From NCBI RefSeq assembly GCF_037325665.1, contig NC_090252.1, positions 21,485,799 to 21,549,798 on the forward strand: a stretch of DNA of 64,000 nucleotides, written 5' to 3'. Position 1 is the stretch's first letter. Every line of letters starts with the position of its first letter. The notes beneath the pieces are model-generated. The model saw only the letters and a list, made by a program, of their open reading frames with translations, searched no databases and was not told the DNA's origin. A program made the translations under genes and the position numbers. Positions 33,641 through 43,599 of the stretch are shown piece by piece. Origin of the DNA: Littorina saxatilis (Eukaryota > Mollusca > Gastropoda > Littorinimorpha > Littorinidae).

Positions 33641-33960
33641 ACTGAGAATAATGGTAATTGTAAAATATTTTAATAAAATTGTCCATTGTTGGTATTTGTC
33701 CATGATAGAGGTGAAAAGATTAGGGCAAAAGAAGTAAGTTTAAATGTGTGGTTATTTTTGGTTTTTTTCAAACCCTATCTTTAAGCTGTTAATTTAAAAA
33801 TGTAAGAAAAAAGAAAAAAGAAAGAGGGAGAAGGAAAAGGGAAAGGGAAAAAAAGGGGGAAAAAAAAGAAAAAAAAAGGAAACTGAGCTGAACATTAGGA
33901 ATAAATTTATGTTATGATTATTTTTATTTATTTATTTATTTAAACATATTAGTTTACTGA

Positions 33961-34255
33961 TAAAGTTTGTTGATTTAAAAATGTACACATTTGACAGAGA
34001 AAAGAAAAGACCTATGAAGAAGGTTTGCTCCAAGCCACACACCCCCCCCCCCAAAAAAAAAAAAAAGGCAACAAATAATTGTACTAGCAAACCTGCATGC
34101 AACTGATGTTAAAAAAATAAAAAATAAAAAGGTAAGCATACTGTTTTAGTTTAATTCTTATTTTGTCGCTCAGGATTTCGATTCATGATTTTGTTGTCGG
34201 GATTGATCTAAGCGGTTGCCTGTGAAGAGTACTAGAGTAACTGTTGTGCGCCTTG

Positions 34256-34354
<99 letters not shown>

Positions 34355-35173
34355 GTTTCGGCCAACTCATAATCTTCACTCAGCTCTTTTTACCCCAGCA
34401 GATTATTATATTATTTGTTGTTATCTTTATTTCTTCAATGTTAAAATGTATGCAGATCGTTAGCTAAACGTGAGATCAAATTTTTTTACCGCAGAATATC
34501 TCAATCGTTTTTTCTGAAGAGAGAAGTCCTCGGGTTAACGATAACTATACAGAATGACCTCCATAAATTATTCAATTGTACTCTGAGATCAAAGACAATG
34601 ACCAATGACAGGTGAGATCGAGACTCGGTTGTGATGGATTATCGATATGGTTGTGAAGGATTATCCAGAATAATCCCCTCCTCAGCTAACAGAGACAAAG
34701 AGGCAGGTCATGGGATAAACCGCGACATGTGACATCTTGAACAACCGCGCGGGCAAAAGACGATATGGTCCCCGAGGACCAACAACAAAAGTTGATATGT
34801 CAACAAGGTACCAAACATCCTATATTGTTGGATTCTGACAGTGACGTCACATGACGTCAAAGAAGAACATTCCAATGTTGAATATATACATAGAAGAAAG
34901 GACAATGCATCCAATGCCACAGTGATACGATACACCTAAATGAGAGCAGATCCCTCTAATGGTGATGCCGCAGGGGCCCTCCCGTTGAATAGAAAGGGAT
35001 GCCAGTTTTCTAAGGAGATCAATGATGAACAAATAACTGAGACAGAAGAGATTTAGGGAGGAGGAGGGGGGGAGGGCATACAGAGAAAAGGTGTCCGTGA
35101 AGAACGCTTAACCCCTTTACAGGTGCTCTTCAAAGATTTCATACAATGACAATATTCAAAGAAATTACCTTAC
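33961..35173. other. LINE tail region and intron
   Basis: A-rich tracts to about 34130 probably belong to the LINE 3' end, then the CT run at 34256. 34480-35170 shows nothing known. Confidence 0.5.
34256..34350. repeat. CT microsatellite
   Basis: Pure (CT)n of about 95 bases in the intron between the LINE and exon 35174. Confidence 0.95.
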
Positions 35174-35242
35174 CTTCAAGGGAAAATTCTGCACCTCTCA
35201 CAGGATCTGGATAAAACCTTGTGGCTTCCAAATTCCTGAGAA
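35174..35242 (-). CDS. Exon, linker between Ig3 and CUB
   Basis: A 69-base exon, phase 1 to phase 1, acceptor TTTGAACAG, donor GAAG/GTAAGG. It encodes LRNLEATRFYPDPVRGAEFSL. A second AG six bases further in (TTCTCAG) would put the exon in a frame with a stop, so the upstream acceptor is chosen. No domain is recognised; it reads as a spacer leading to the first cysteine of the CUB domain. Confidence 0.65.
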
Positions 35243-35643
35243 CTGTTCAAACGAAAAGGGGACATTTTAAATATATATTCACTTCAAAGCTAATTTAAAC
35301 ACGAACCCAAGAGCAAATTTGTCAAATTCATAGAATATATATTCTTATTTAGTGTATTAAGTGTCCTGGTAAATATTCCAAGTTCTATCAGGTAGACTTG
35401 TGTGTGATTAGTTTCTTATTGAAAAGACGTTTATGTACGTCACTTCAAACGGCAAAGGTTTCCTATTACGTTAGTGACCTCACAGTACAAAGCATGTGCT
35501 TCTTGATGCAGAATTAATGTATGTAAATTTGGACTTGTTACATGTATGTGCAAGAATACATGCACATACAAGCAGCTAAGCCTAAGTACTGACATACAAC
35601 CAGACACATGGTATGAAACTAAAATACGAAACAAGACACTTAC

Positions 35644-35788
35644 TATTGACTTGCAATGCAGCAGTGACATTTGCTGATCCACCTGTATTGGTTGCTTCGC
35701 ACCAGTAGTCTCCGTCATCTGTTTGCTTCACGCTCTCAATGATGTACTCTCCTTCTGTGTTGGGTTTCGTCATCAGATCCTGATTATC
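35644..35788 (-). CDS. Exon, second half of Ig domain 3
   Basis: Acceptor GATGACAG, donor AATA/GTAAGT, phase 0 to phase 1 (145 bases). It encodes DNQDLMTKPNTEGEYIIES followed by the strong Ig signature V-x-x-x-D-D-G-D-Y-W-C-E-A-T-N and a last strand ending in LQVN, with an NVT sequon. This is the clearest single Ig exon in the window. Confidence 0.88.
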
Positions 35789-35816
35789 CTGTCATCGCAG
35801 TACAAAAGACTTACTA

Positions 35817-37344
35817 TATACTGTTCAAAAAAAGAAACGCATAGCTTGTAATATTTGGTTAATTTAGTTATATGGCTACAAGGATATCCACCAAACTGCA
35901 GAAAATGTTTATCTGGTCGTCGACCTTTCGTCCATTGCCACAAGTGAGCTCTGCACGTGACGCATGCGTTATCAGTGGCTACAATGTCAAAATTGCTCAT
36001 TTGGCATGACCACTCGTCATGCTTCAGTGTAATCTCGTGAAACTCGGGGAATATTGAGCTCTCACCATGTCTTCCAAAACCCATAAAAGCGGATTGTTCG
36101 CCACAAAGAAATCAGACGACAATTCAGCGACGAAAGATGGCCCGATTGAGCAGAGAAGACCGCCAAATTGCATTGGGTCGTTTACAAGCAGGCCAAAGTC
36201 AAAGTGCAATCGCCAGGCACTTCCACGTGTCCCAGAGCACCATCAGTAGACTGTGGGTCAGGTTTCAAGCCACTGGCTCCGTTGCTGACTTGCCACGAGC
36301 GGGAAGACCAAGGGCGACAACTGCTGCTCACGACCGCTTCATACGGCTCCGCCACCTCCGGAATCGTTTCCTGTCGGCCTCATCTTCTGTCCAGGCTCTC
36401 CCCGGGCCACACCGATTATCGGACCAGACCGTGCGGAACCGCCTGCATGAAGCTGGTTTGAGAGCTCGCAGACCTCACAGAGGAGCTGTCCTCACCCGCC
36501 GCCATCGCCAGAACCGAGTGCAGTGGGGCAACCAGCACCTTCGCTGGATCGTCCGGAATCACTGGAGACACGTGTGGTTCTGCGACGAGTCCTACTTCCT
36601 GCTCCAGCGACATGATGGTCGGAGGAGGGTCTACCGGAGAGTAAACGAACGTTACGCGCCCAACTGTGTGGATGAGGCACCCGTTCATGGTGGTGGAGGC
36701 GTCATGGTGTGGGGGGGCGATCAATACCGCTGGAAGGAGCACCCTGGTGCACGTCCAAGGGCGCATAACTGCCCAGCGATACGTGGAGGAAATTCTGCGC
36801 CCACACGCCCTTCCTCTTCTGGCTGACCAGGATGCCATATTCCAGCAGGACAACGCTCGCCCGCACACAGCACGACTCACCACCCAGTTCCTCACCGACC
36901 ACCATGTCCAGGTGCTTCCCTGGCCATCCATGTCGCCAGACATGAACCCGATAGAACACCTCTGGGATGAATTGGACAGATGTGTGCGCAGGCGAGAAGA
37001 AGCGCCGGCAAATCACCGCGATCTATTGCAGGCACTTCAGGAGGAGTGGGACACCATCCCACAGCGAGATATCCGGCATCTGATCCAGTCCATGCCCTGA
37101 AGGTGCCGGGCAGTTGTTGCTGCTCAAGGCAGTCACACCCCCTACTGACTTGATAGCCTCGGCACCCAATCGTATTGATTGACTGATTGATTTGAAGATG
37201 CAAATGAACTGTGTGTGCATTCAACTGTGTCCATACCAAATTTCAAACAAATAATCTAAATATTGGATTTTCTGTTAATTTTTTCGAAAAATAAAACAAA
37301 TTTGGCAAGTAGCAACTATGCGTTTCTTTTTTTTGAACAGTATA
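35817..37344 (+). mobile_element. Tc1-like DNA transposon, about 1.53 kb
   Basis: Inverted ends: ATACTGTTCAAAAAAAGAAA continuing to CGCATAG on the left and its complement CTATGCGTTTCTTTTTTTTG-AACAGTAT on the right (37312-37342), flanked by TA as expected for this family. It carries a transposase gene on the plus strand with a single frame break. It lies in the host intron between 37957 and 35788 and so splits Ig3. The ends are almost identical apart from the length of the A-run, so this insertion is fairly young. Confidence 0.9.
36137..37100 (+). pseudogene. Tc1 transposase with one frameshift
   Basis: It starts MARLSREDRQIALGRLQAGQ, the paired helix-turn-helix of Tc1 transposases (SQSAIARHFHVSQSTISRLW), then a GRPR-like hook (AGRPRA). 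The catalytic DD34E residues are all visible: CDES, QQDNARPH and SPDMNPIEHLWDE. The frame shifts by one base in the G-run at about 36708-36717; the second frame continues from there to the stop at 37098-37100. At about 320 residues it has normal family length. The gene is otherwise intact, so either the copy was recently inactivated or the G-run is a sequencing error. Confidence 0.88.
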
Positions 37345-37956
37345 TTAAGAACTTATTCTGCAACCAAAGATCCCGTTCATGCCTATTCTGCCAAACAAAA
37401 TGTAAGTCCACCCCCACCTCACCCCCACCCGATTCGTATTCTATATTTCTGATCCTGTCAGCTCTGCCATCCCAATACATTGCTATTCATTGTTTTGATC
37501 CAATCCTTTTTTGAAAGTTATGAATTGTCATGTGTATCATTTAGCAATGCTGAGTTGCAAATTTACTTTCATAAGATTTTAGATCTGCCTGCGAATGACA
37601 CATGTGAGGCTAATTGACTTGTACTTAACCTTTCCTAAGGCCCCCTTCACACAGCTCTACGTCCTTACGAAGACAATGCCGATCAAAATGCAGCACATGG
37701 CAAATGAAAACAAACTACATCACGACTGTACTGCGCCACGACCCGGTTTCGCTTGTTTTGTGCAGTTCAGAATAAGTGTAAGGAGAGCGTGCAGCTTCGA
37801 GACCTAGCAGATCCCGCCCACCCCGACCATGTATATCCTCCCTCGTTTGGCCCACGATTGGCCACGCTCTCGGGCACTTTTCCATCGTAGTAGAAGCGGC
37901 GTGTATGTGTGATAGGTGTGTAAGAGGTACACGCTGGCAAATGTATTTCAGCTTAC

Positions 37957-38075
37957 CTTTCTAAACATGTAGACTGGAGGCGGCGTGCCCCCAGCCTGGC
38001 ACGTCATGACCAGCCTGTCTCCTACATTCGGCATCACAGGTTTGAAGGACAAGGGCAGGGTAATAGTGGGTTTAA
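37957..38075 (-). CDS. Exon, first half of Ig domain 3
   Basis: Acceptor GATTTCAG, donor AAAG/GTAAGC, phase 1 to phase 0 (119 bases). It encodes VKPTITLPLSF..., then GDRLVMTCQAGGTPPPVYMF with the first Ig cysteine. The core tryptophan expected about 12 residues after the cysteine is replaced (VYMFRK), a known variation in I-set domains that may weaken the fold. A Tc1 transposon lies in the intron that follows. Confidence 0.82.
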
Positions 38076-38554
38076 CTGAAATCAACATACAGAACGCATG
38101 CTATCATACAAAGACACATGTTTAACTGTTCGTACGTCACACGTTTTATTGCTTTGGTGTACACGTTTCCCTGCTTTGGCTCCCTTCACCTTGACACAGC
38201 CCACAAGGCAACGCAGTCACTGTCGCCTTGTTCCTTAATTTACACTCACATTACACTAAATTAGGACAGAAAACACATTTTGGAGCTGCACCATGTACAA
38301 CTGTCATTTCATGTAAAGAATGGAACAAATCTTGTTCAGAACCAGAATATAAACGCTGTAAAATTATCTGACTTACTGTGCAATGACTCAGAAACCTACG
38401 TACATAGAACCTACGGACACACATTACAAACCAGTATTTCAGTCAAATAACACAGACATTTACCTTACATCGATGTGTCATTGTCCAGAAGGAAACTATC
38501 TTACCACGTCGTCTCATTTTTTCCCAATGCATATGACCACATGTTAACATTCAC

Positions 38555-38925
38555 CATGCTTCCTGGGTCGTCCACGACCCGGAGCCTCACAAAAGTGTCT
38601 ATATCTTTAAAACTATTGGGAGGTTTTGATTGAGACTTCATGTAATCCTCAAACACCATAACAACTTTCCTATATCCACCAATCTTTAAAAGATTATCTT
38701 TGTAAGCAAACAAATAAACAATGACGTCATTTGAACTATACAGTACGGATGTTGTGGGTCGTGGACGACCCATGTGAAATTTAAGAAGTCATTTTACGGA
38801 GTTTATCCCTAACCCGATGTTGTGGGTCGTGTAGAAACCATACTTTTTACGTTGAACCCTTCTTGAGAAAATATGGGTTGTACACGACCCACATCATCCG
38901 GATTGTGTAGTCCAAAGCGTGATCC
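38555..38925. repeat. Palindromic GGGTCGTGGACGACCC motif cluster
   Basis: GGGTCGTCCACGACCC at 38568, GGGTCGTGGACGACCC at 38757, GGGTCGTGTAGAAACC at 38824 and TACACGACCCACATC at 38881. The first two bound a 200-base AT-rich piece as inverted ends. Probably one or two MITE copies. The open frame at 38773-38501 (minus, 90 codons) spans this and is rejected as a gene. Confidence 0.55.
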
Positions 38926-39484
38926 GGTGAAGTCAAGTTGATAACGGATAGACTACTATACTAACTTTCCAACTAATAAAAGCAAAAACAAAGAAATGTT
39001 CAAATATTAAACAAAATAAAACATCTATGTAATATTTGACAAGTATTCATACAATAACAAGAAAGTACAAATCGTATTCTAGTATGCGTGGAACAAGACC
39101 TCCGGTAAGAAAACGGTTTGAAATTTGGTACGGAAATGTAAACATTTAACCTTCATGTGGGTAAAACACATATCAAGAGAGTTTAACAACTGTGCAGTCA
39201 CCTGCAGGGAAAACAAAGTTGTCTACTTTTAATGCAGCCCTCTGCTTATATAAACAATATGCAACAGTCTTAAAACACTAAAGGGCTATTTGGCATTTTC
39301 TAATTACTTTACTCAAGGAGAGTCTTTCTTGCACTTTAAACTTTAATAAGCTTAATTAGAATGCAAACGTTGTGTCTCTCTGCAATGTTTGAACTGATCT
39401 TCTCAGACTTGTACTTAATTATATTTGGTTTAAAAGTTGTCCTATCCGTATGGATGTCTTTACTATGCAAAGTAAAGTACTCAC

Positions 39485-39664
39485 CAGTGACAATGACATC
39501 AACAAAATGATGAGTTAGGGTCTTGGACATATTCTGTATTAAGTCGATGGCGCAGACATACTTCAAAGTGTCCCTAAGCTGCAGGTTCTTGATCACCAAG
39601 TAGTGTCCTTCAGAGCCAGGTTTCGTTTCATAACCCGAAACATACTTGACTACGCCTGAACTCA
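39485..39664 (-). CDS. Exon, second half of Ig domain 2
   Basis: Acceptor CGTTTTCAG, donor ACTG/GTGAGT, phase 1 to phase 1 (180 bases). It carries GHYLVIKNLQLRDTLKYVCA, the usual L-x-I-x-x-x-x-x-D-x-x-x-Y-x-C pattern of an Ig domain with the second cysteine, followed by a sequon (NMS) and a final beta strand HHFVDVIVTV. Domain halves on separate exons are repeated in all three Ig domains here. Confidence 0.82.
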
Positions 39665-40229
39665 CTGAAAACGATTCGTCAACCTGTCAATCTTATTGCT
39701 GAAAATTGTACATGACTATTTTATGTATCATAATAAAACTAATACTTTGTCATCACTGGTTGGCCGTGACCTGCAGTGCCTAATGTGTGTTCAATGTACC
39801 TATTTTACCAAAATAATGAGTACAATCAGGTCAGCATTAAAGGCACGCTCTGTCTCAGGTAAACCACCAGTTTCAGGCAACAGGCACTCACAGGCATTTC
39901 CGTACATGACATCGTTTCGTTTTAATAGTTACCATCAGAAAATGTCAAGGCTGCTCTCCCTAGATAGCCAGCATGTTTCAAAGAATGAATGTTGCATCCT
40001 GCGGACAAGTGTGAATACGAAGCCTCGTTATGGCGCTAGACTGACATGTTGATAGTTCGAAGTAGGAATATAAGACAGGAAATATGGACATATATGTGTG
40101 ATATTGATTTACCTGATGTGTTTGAAACAATATGTTACACAGTGTTGGCATACACAAATGTAACAGCATAACGGCCGCTTTGAAAAGTGACTACCAACAA
40201 CTCATATTACAAATGACGTTTCTTAAGGC

Positions 40230-40462
<233 letters not shown>

Positions 40463-40709
40463 CTGTGAGCATGCTGGGGGTGTTTGAATATGTGCGTATG
40501 TGCTTCCATGTTCGTGTGTGCGCTTTATTACGTGATGACCGGGACACATGCGTATAATTCATTCGTTCTTATTTGACGATGTATAGCCTTAACTTTGTGA
40601 AGAATGATGTTAATGAACTCAATCTGGTTTTGTTAATGTGGGCCCATGGTGGGTTTTCTGAGGGAGTATACAGCTTCTGAAGAAACCAAACCAGCAAACA
40701 GAAGCTCAC

Positions 40710-40856
40710 CAGGATAGATTGGGTACCATTTGCCAAAAATAATCCGGTGCCATTCAACGTTTTCCACCAAGTCCTCCCGGTCCGAGCGGCACCAAAGCGT
40801 GACATCGGTGTTCTTTTCAGCATAGTAGGTTTTAGGTGAAAGTACGTTTATTCCAT
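40710..40856 (-). CDS. Exon, first half of Ig domain 2
   Basis: Acceptor GACGTCAG, donor CCTG/GTGAGC, phase 1 to phase 1 (147 bases). It encodes NVLSPKTYYAEKN..., the first cysteine in DVTLWCRSD and the core tryptophan in NVEWHRI. The pattern and spacing fit an Ig domain first half. The exon continues without a stop into the next exon at 39664. Confidence 0.8.
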
Positions 40857-41087
40857 CTGACGTCAAAACAAAGGACTATTACGTGCCTGTATATCAGTTA
40901 AAAGATGCTTATTTCCCAAGCTTAATCAAACCTTGTATTTAGAATTTGAAAAGACAAAATAGACTTGAATAACATGTTTTGCTTTGATTTACAGTACGAG
41001 AAGCTGCTTTAGACAAAAAACGAAAACACAGACAGACAGATTAAAGCAAGCCATACAGAGATACAAACAGACAGACAGACATACAGA

Positions 41088-41092
<5 letters not shown>

Positions 41093-41179
<87 letters not shown>
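41093..41179. repeat. CA microsatellite next to a host 5' splice site
   Basis: (AC)n of about 86 bases on the plus strand; in the host transcript it is (UG)n starting about eight bases after the donor at 41187. A CAGA-type run precedes it (41030-41090). Confidence 0.95.
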
Positions 41180-41181
<2 letters not shown>

Positions 41182-41187
41182 ACGTAC

Positions 41188-41324
41188 AGTAAACAGTCAG
41201 TCTGATGCTGACATTCTCCTTATTCCCATCCACAAGCCCTTCACATGTGTAGGTTGCATTATCCGCCTTTGGTTGGGAGATAAATATCAGCTGCAGCTTG
41301 TTTGGAAGGACTTTAAGACGTATT
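41188..41324 (-). CDS. Exon, second half of Ig domain 1
   Basis: Acceptor TTGTTGCAG, in phase 2, out phase 1. It encodes the rest of Ig1, including the typical D-N-A-T-Y-T-C motif with the second cysteine, then NVSIRLTVY. NAT and NVS are sequons. The donor reads ACT/GTACGT and is followed within about eight bases by a GT microsatellite of some 85 bases, so the 5' splice site sits directly against simple repeat. Joining to the next exon gives VYYGINVL across the junction. Confidence 0.8.
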
Positions 41325-41484
41325 CTGCAACAAATAAACGTGTTACTGCGTGGCTGCAGTGACCATACTTTCTGCACATCAAGTCCAAACTACTGGAGTA
41401 AAATAAAGGTTACTGCTGTTACCATGACAAATCTTGTTGGTCTAGTTTCGAGTACCCAAGGTGTCATCAAAGGAGGACTGAGCT

Positions 41485-41560
41485 TCTATTTATATTTAGT
41501 CAAGATTTGACTAAATGTTTGAACATAGACGGGGAATCGAGATTAGCGTGGTGGTGTGTA
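41485..41560 (+). repeat. 870-base repeat, 5' end fragment
   Basis: TATATTTAGTCAAGATTTGA, then AACATAGACGGGGAATCGAG and GTGGTGGTGTGT. The match stops before the microsatellite position, next to the left end of the TTAA-flanked block. Confidence 0.65.
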
Positions 41561-42104
41561 TACTACGTCACGGCGGAGGGCTGACCGTGCATCTAAAAGC
41601 GGACTCTACCAGATGGGTATTTTTTGAAAGCTTGGGGCCTGCCAAACATAAAAAACGACGTTAAGGCTGGAGCACACTTTGGAAATTACGTTGGAGTAGC
41701 CTCCCTTCTACGTTGGAGTAGCCTCCCTTCCCGGATTTAGAACGCGTTTCGTGTCGTAACAGATTATCCACTTACTAGCCATATCCGTATGCAAAATAAT
41801 GAAATAAACATTAGGAAATGGCAGACGTTTACAAATATCGACATTCTCTATCAGTGCAATAAAAAACAATCGTTAGAACTTGCATTTACGACATGTCGTG
41901 CGTGAGAACGTGTCAGTAAACAAGCACTTTTTGCCTTGCTGAAGAACCCCACGAGTCAAGCTAAAACAGACGACAAGTAATGGAAAGCAGTCTGCGGATA
42001 AACATAACAAACTACTGATGAAAAAGTGTGTTCATCCCTGCTCTGGATAAAAGACATCGGACTGATGACAACGTGGCAGCGTTCACGCGAAAAGATTTTT
42101 TTTC

Positions 42105-42420
42105 AGATTATCGCTTCTACATTTTATTGCACGTACTTGGGGCAGATCTGAATTTCTGAAAGATGACAAATCGGTCTTGTGAGTTGAGAACCACATGTTC
42201 TTTGCCGACAGAAATCACGATGGGACAAGATGTAGATTGTGTTGAAGAGATGTTTGCAGATTATCGCATCTACATTTTATTGCTCAGATCAATGCACGTA
42301 GTTGGGGTAGATCTGAATTTCGCAATGGAAGACGACAAATCCGTCTTGTGAGTTAAGAACCACACGTTCTTTGGCGGCAGAAATCACTATGGGACAAGAT
42401 GAGGATTGTGTTGAGGGGCT
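42105..42420. repeat. Tandem duplication of about 150 bases
   Basis: CAGATTATCGCTTCTACATT at 42107 recurs as CAGATTATCGCATCTACATT near 42259, and each is followed by TTGGGG(C/T)AGATCTGAATTTC, GACAAAT(C)CGTCTTGTGAGTT and AGAAATCAC(G/T)ATGGGACAAGATG. The two copies are about 90% alike. It lies inside the possible TTAA-flanked element. Confidence 0.75.
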
Positions 42421-42665
42421 AATACTGACTGACTTTAGATGAAGAGTTCCTAGACTGCCTGGTTTTTGTAGAGAGGCATCATGATGATATCCTGGGTTTT
42501 TTTTTACGTTCTTGGTGACAACGCGCCAGAATCGCACGAAGATCGAACTCTCGAAGAAAACAAGTTTATCGCTGAACATCGGAAATGTGAAATGCTCTTC
42601 CTGTCTGACCAGTCTCCCCGTTAAATCCACAGGCTACATTATTTATCAGGTAACTTACCAAACCG

Positions 42666-42667
<2 letters not shown>

Positions 42668-42704
<37 letters not shown>
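42668..42704. repeat. GT microsatellite
   Basis: About 37 bases of (TG)n within the possible TTAA-flanked element. Confidence 0.93.
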
Positions 42705-42707
<3 letters not shown>

Positions 42708-43599
42708 ACCGGATTACCACCATCAACGCACCCTTTTGGACTTTTCTACTATGCCTGCTGTGACATTCACGAGGATTATTGTCATTCTTGGACAATCGTG
42801 TGCCTATGTTGGACTTGCAGGAAGACAGACGGTGCCGGAACGGTATACGTGCTGCCAAGTGTGCACGTCCAGAGCGCAGTGTGAACCGAGAGTGAGTGTG
42901 TCATTGTGTGGAAGTTTTGCTTGATTGATTTATTCATGATTTAATTTGCTTTTTGGTTCAATAGTAAAATCTGTGTACGTTATACTTTGTATTTTGTGGT
43001 GTGATTCGCCCGAGTGCGAGACCCCCATCCCCGAACGCCTCTGTGGGTGGAATTGTATATATACTTGTGTAACGTGAGTGTGTAGATGAGAATGTGAAAG
43101 TTGCTTTGGACCCAGATACACACAGCAGACACCAACGCAACAGCTAAGTTTCAGCCTGACAAAGAAATTCGAGTGACACAGCTAATGGCTGTACTTGTTA
43201 TTTCTCTATTAAAACAAATGTTTCAAGATCTTTAGGCCAAAACAAATAAATTGTCTGTTTCTATTAACATGGCTAAAAAAAATAGGGTAGGTAGGTAGGT
43301 GTTTTTGTTGTTGTTGTTGCCAGGATAGAATTCTTGAAAATAAATGACACAAAGAGACAAGACTCGCTATAGATAGATTTATAAAAAATAAAAAAAATGT
43401 GACAAAGGATATAAAATGATTGTTTTACCTGGTCTGGAATCTTCAGTAGTAATTGCATAAAAAAAGTCTGATAATTATATCAATTATCATGTTAACTTTT
43501 TCTTAAAATGGGTGCGTTAAATCCTAGTCTGTTTGTTTTTAATGGACTAAGCAATCCTTGGACTGACAGAAAAGATGTATTTTAAAAATGTCCAGTTGC

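Larger units (their letters stand above)
28290..33960 (+). mobile_element. LINE, L1/Tx1-like, 5'-truncated or decayed, split by a DNA transposon
   Basis: A non-LTR retrotransposon with an ORF1-like protein (28342-28932), an endonuclease region (29010-29720), reverse transcriptase (30385-31500) and a C-terminal part that resumes after an inserted element (32438-33637). The 3' untranslated part is A/G-rich and ends in A-rich sequence around 33960-34130; the exact end is uncertain. It sits in the intron between 35174 and 27588, antisense to the host gene. ORF1 is GC-rich while ORF2 is AT-rich. Several frame breaks show that it is inactive. Tx1/L1 placement rests on the two-knuckle ORF1, the order of domains and the reverse transcriptase style. 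Confidence 0.88.

Noticed and set aside
38501-38773. A 90-codon frame on the minus strand
   Set aside because: It spans a palindromic MITE-like motif cluster and lies in an intron of the same-strand gene without splice sites.
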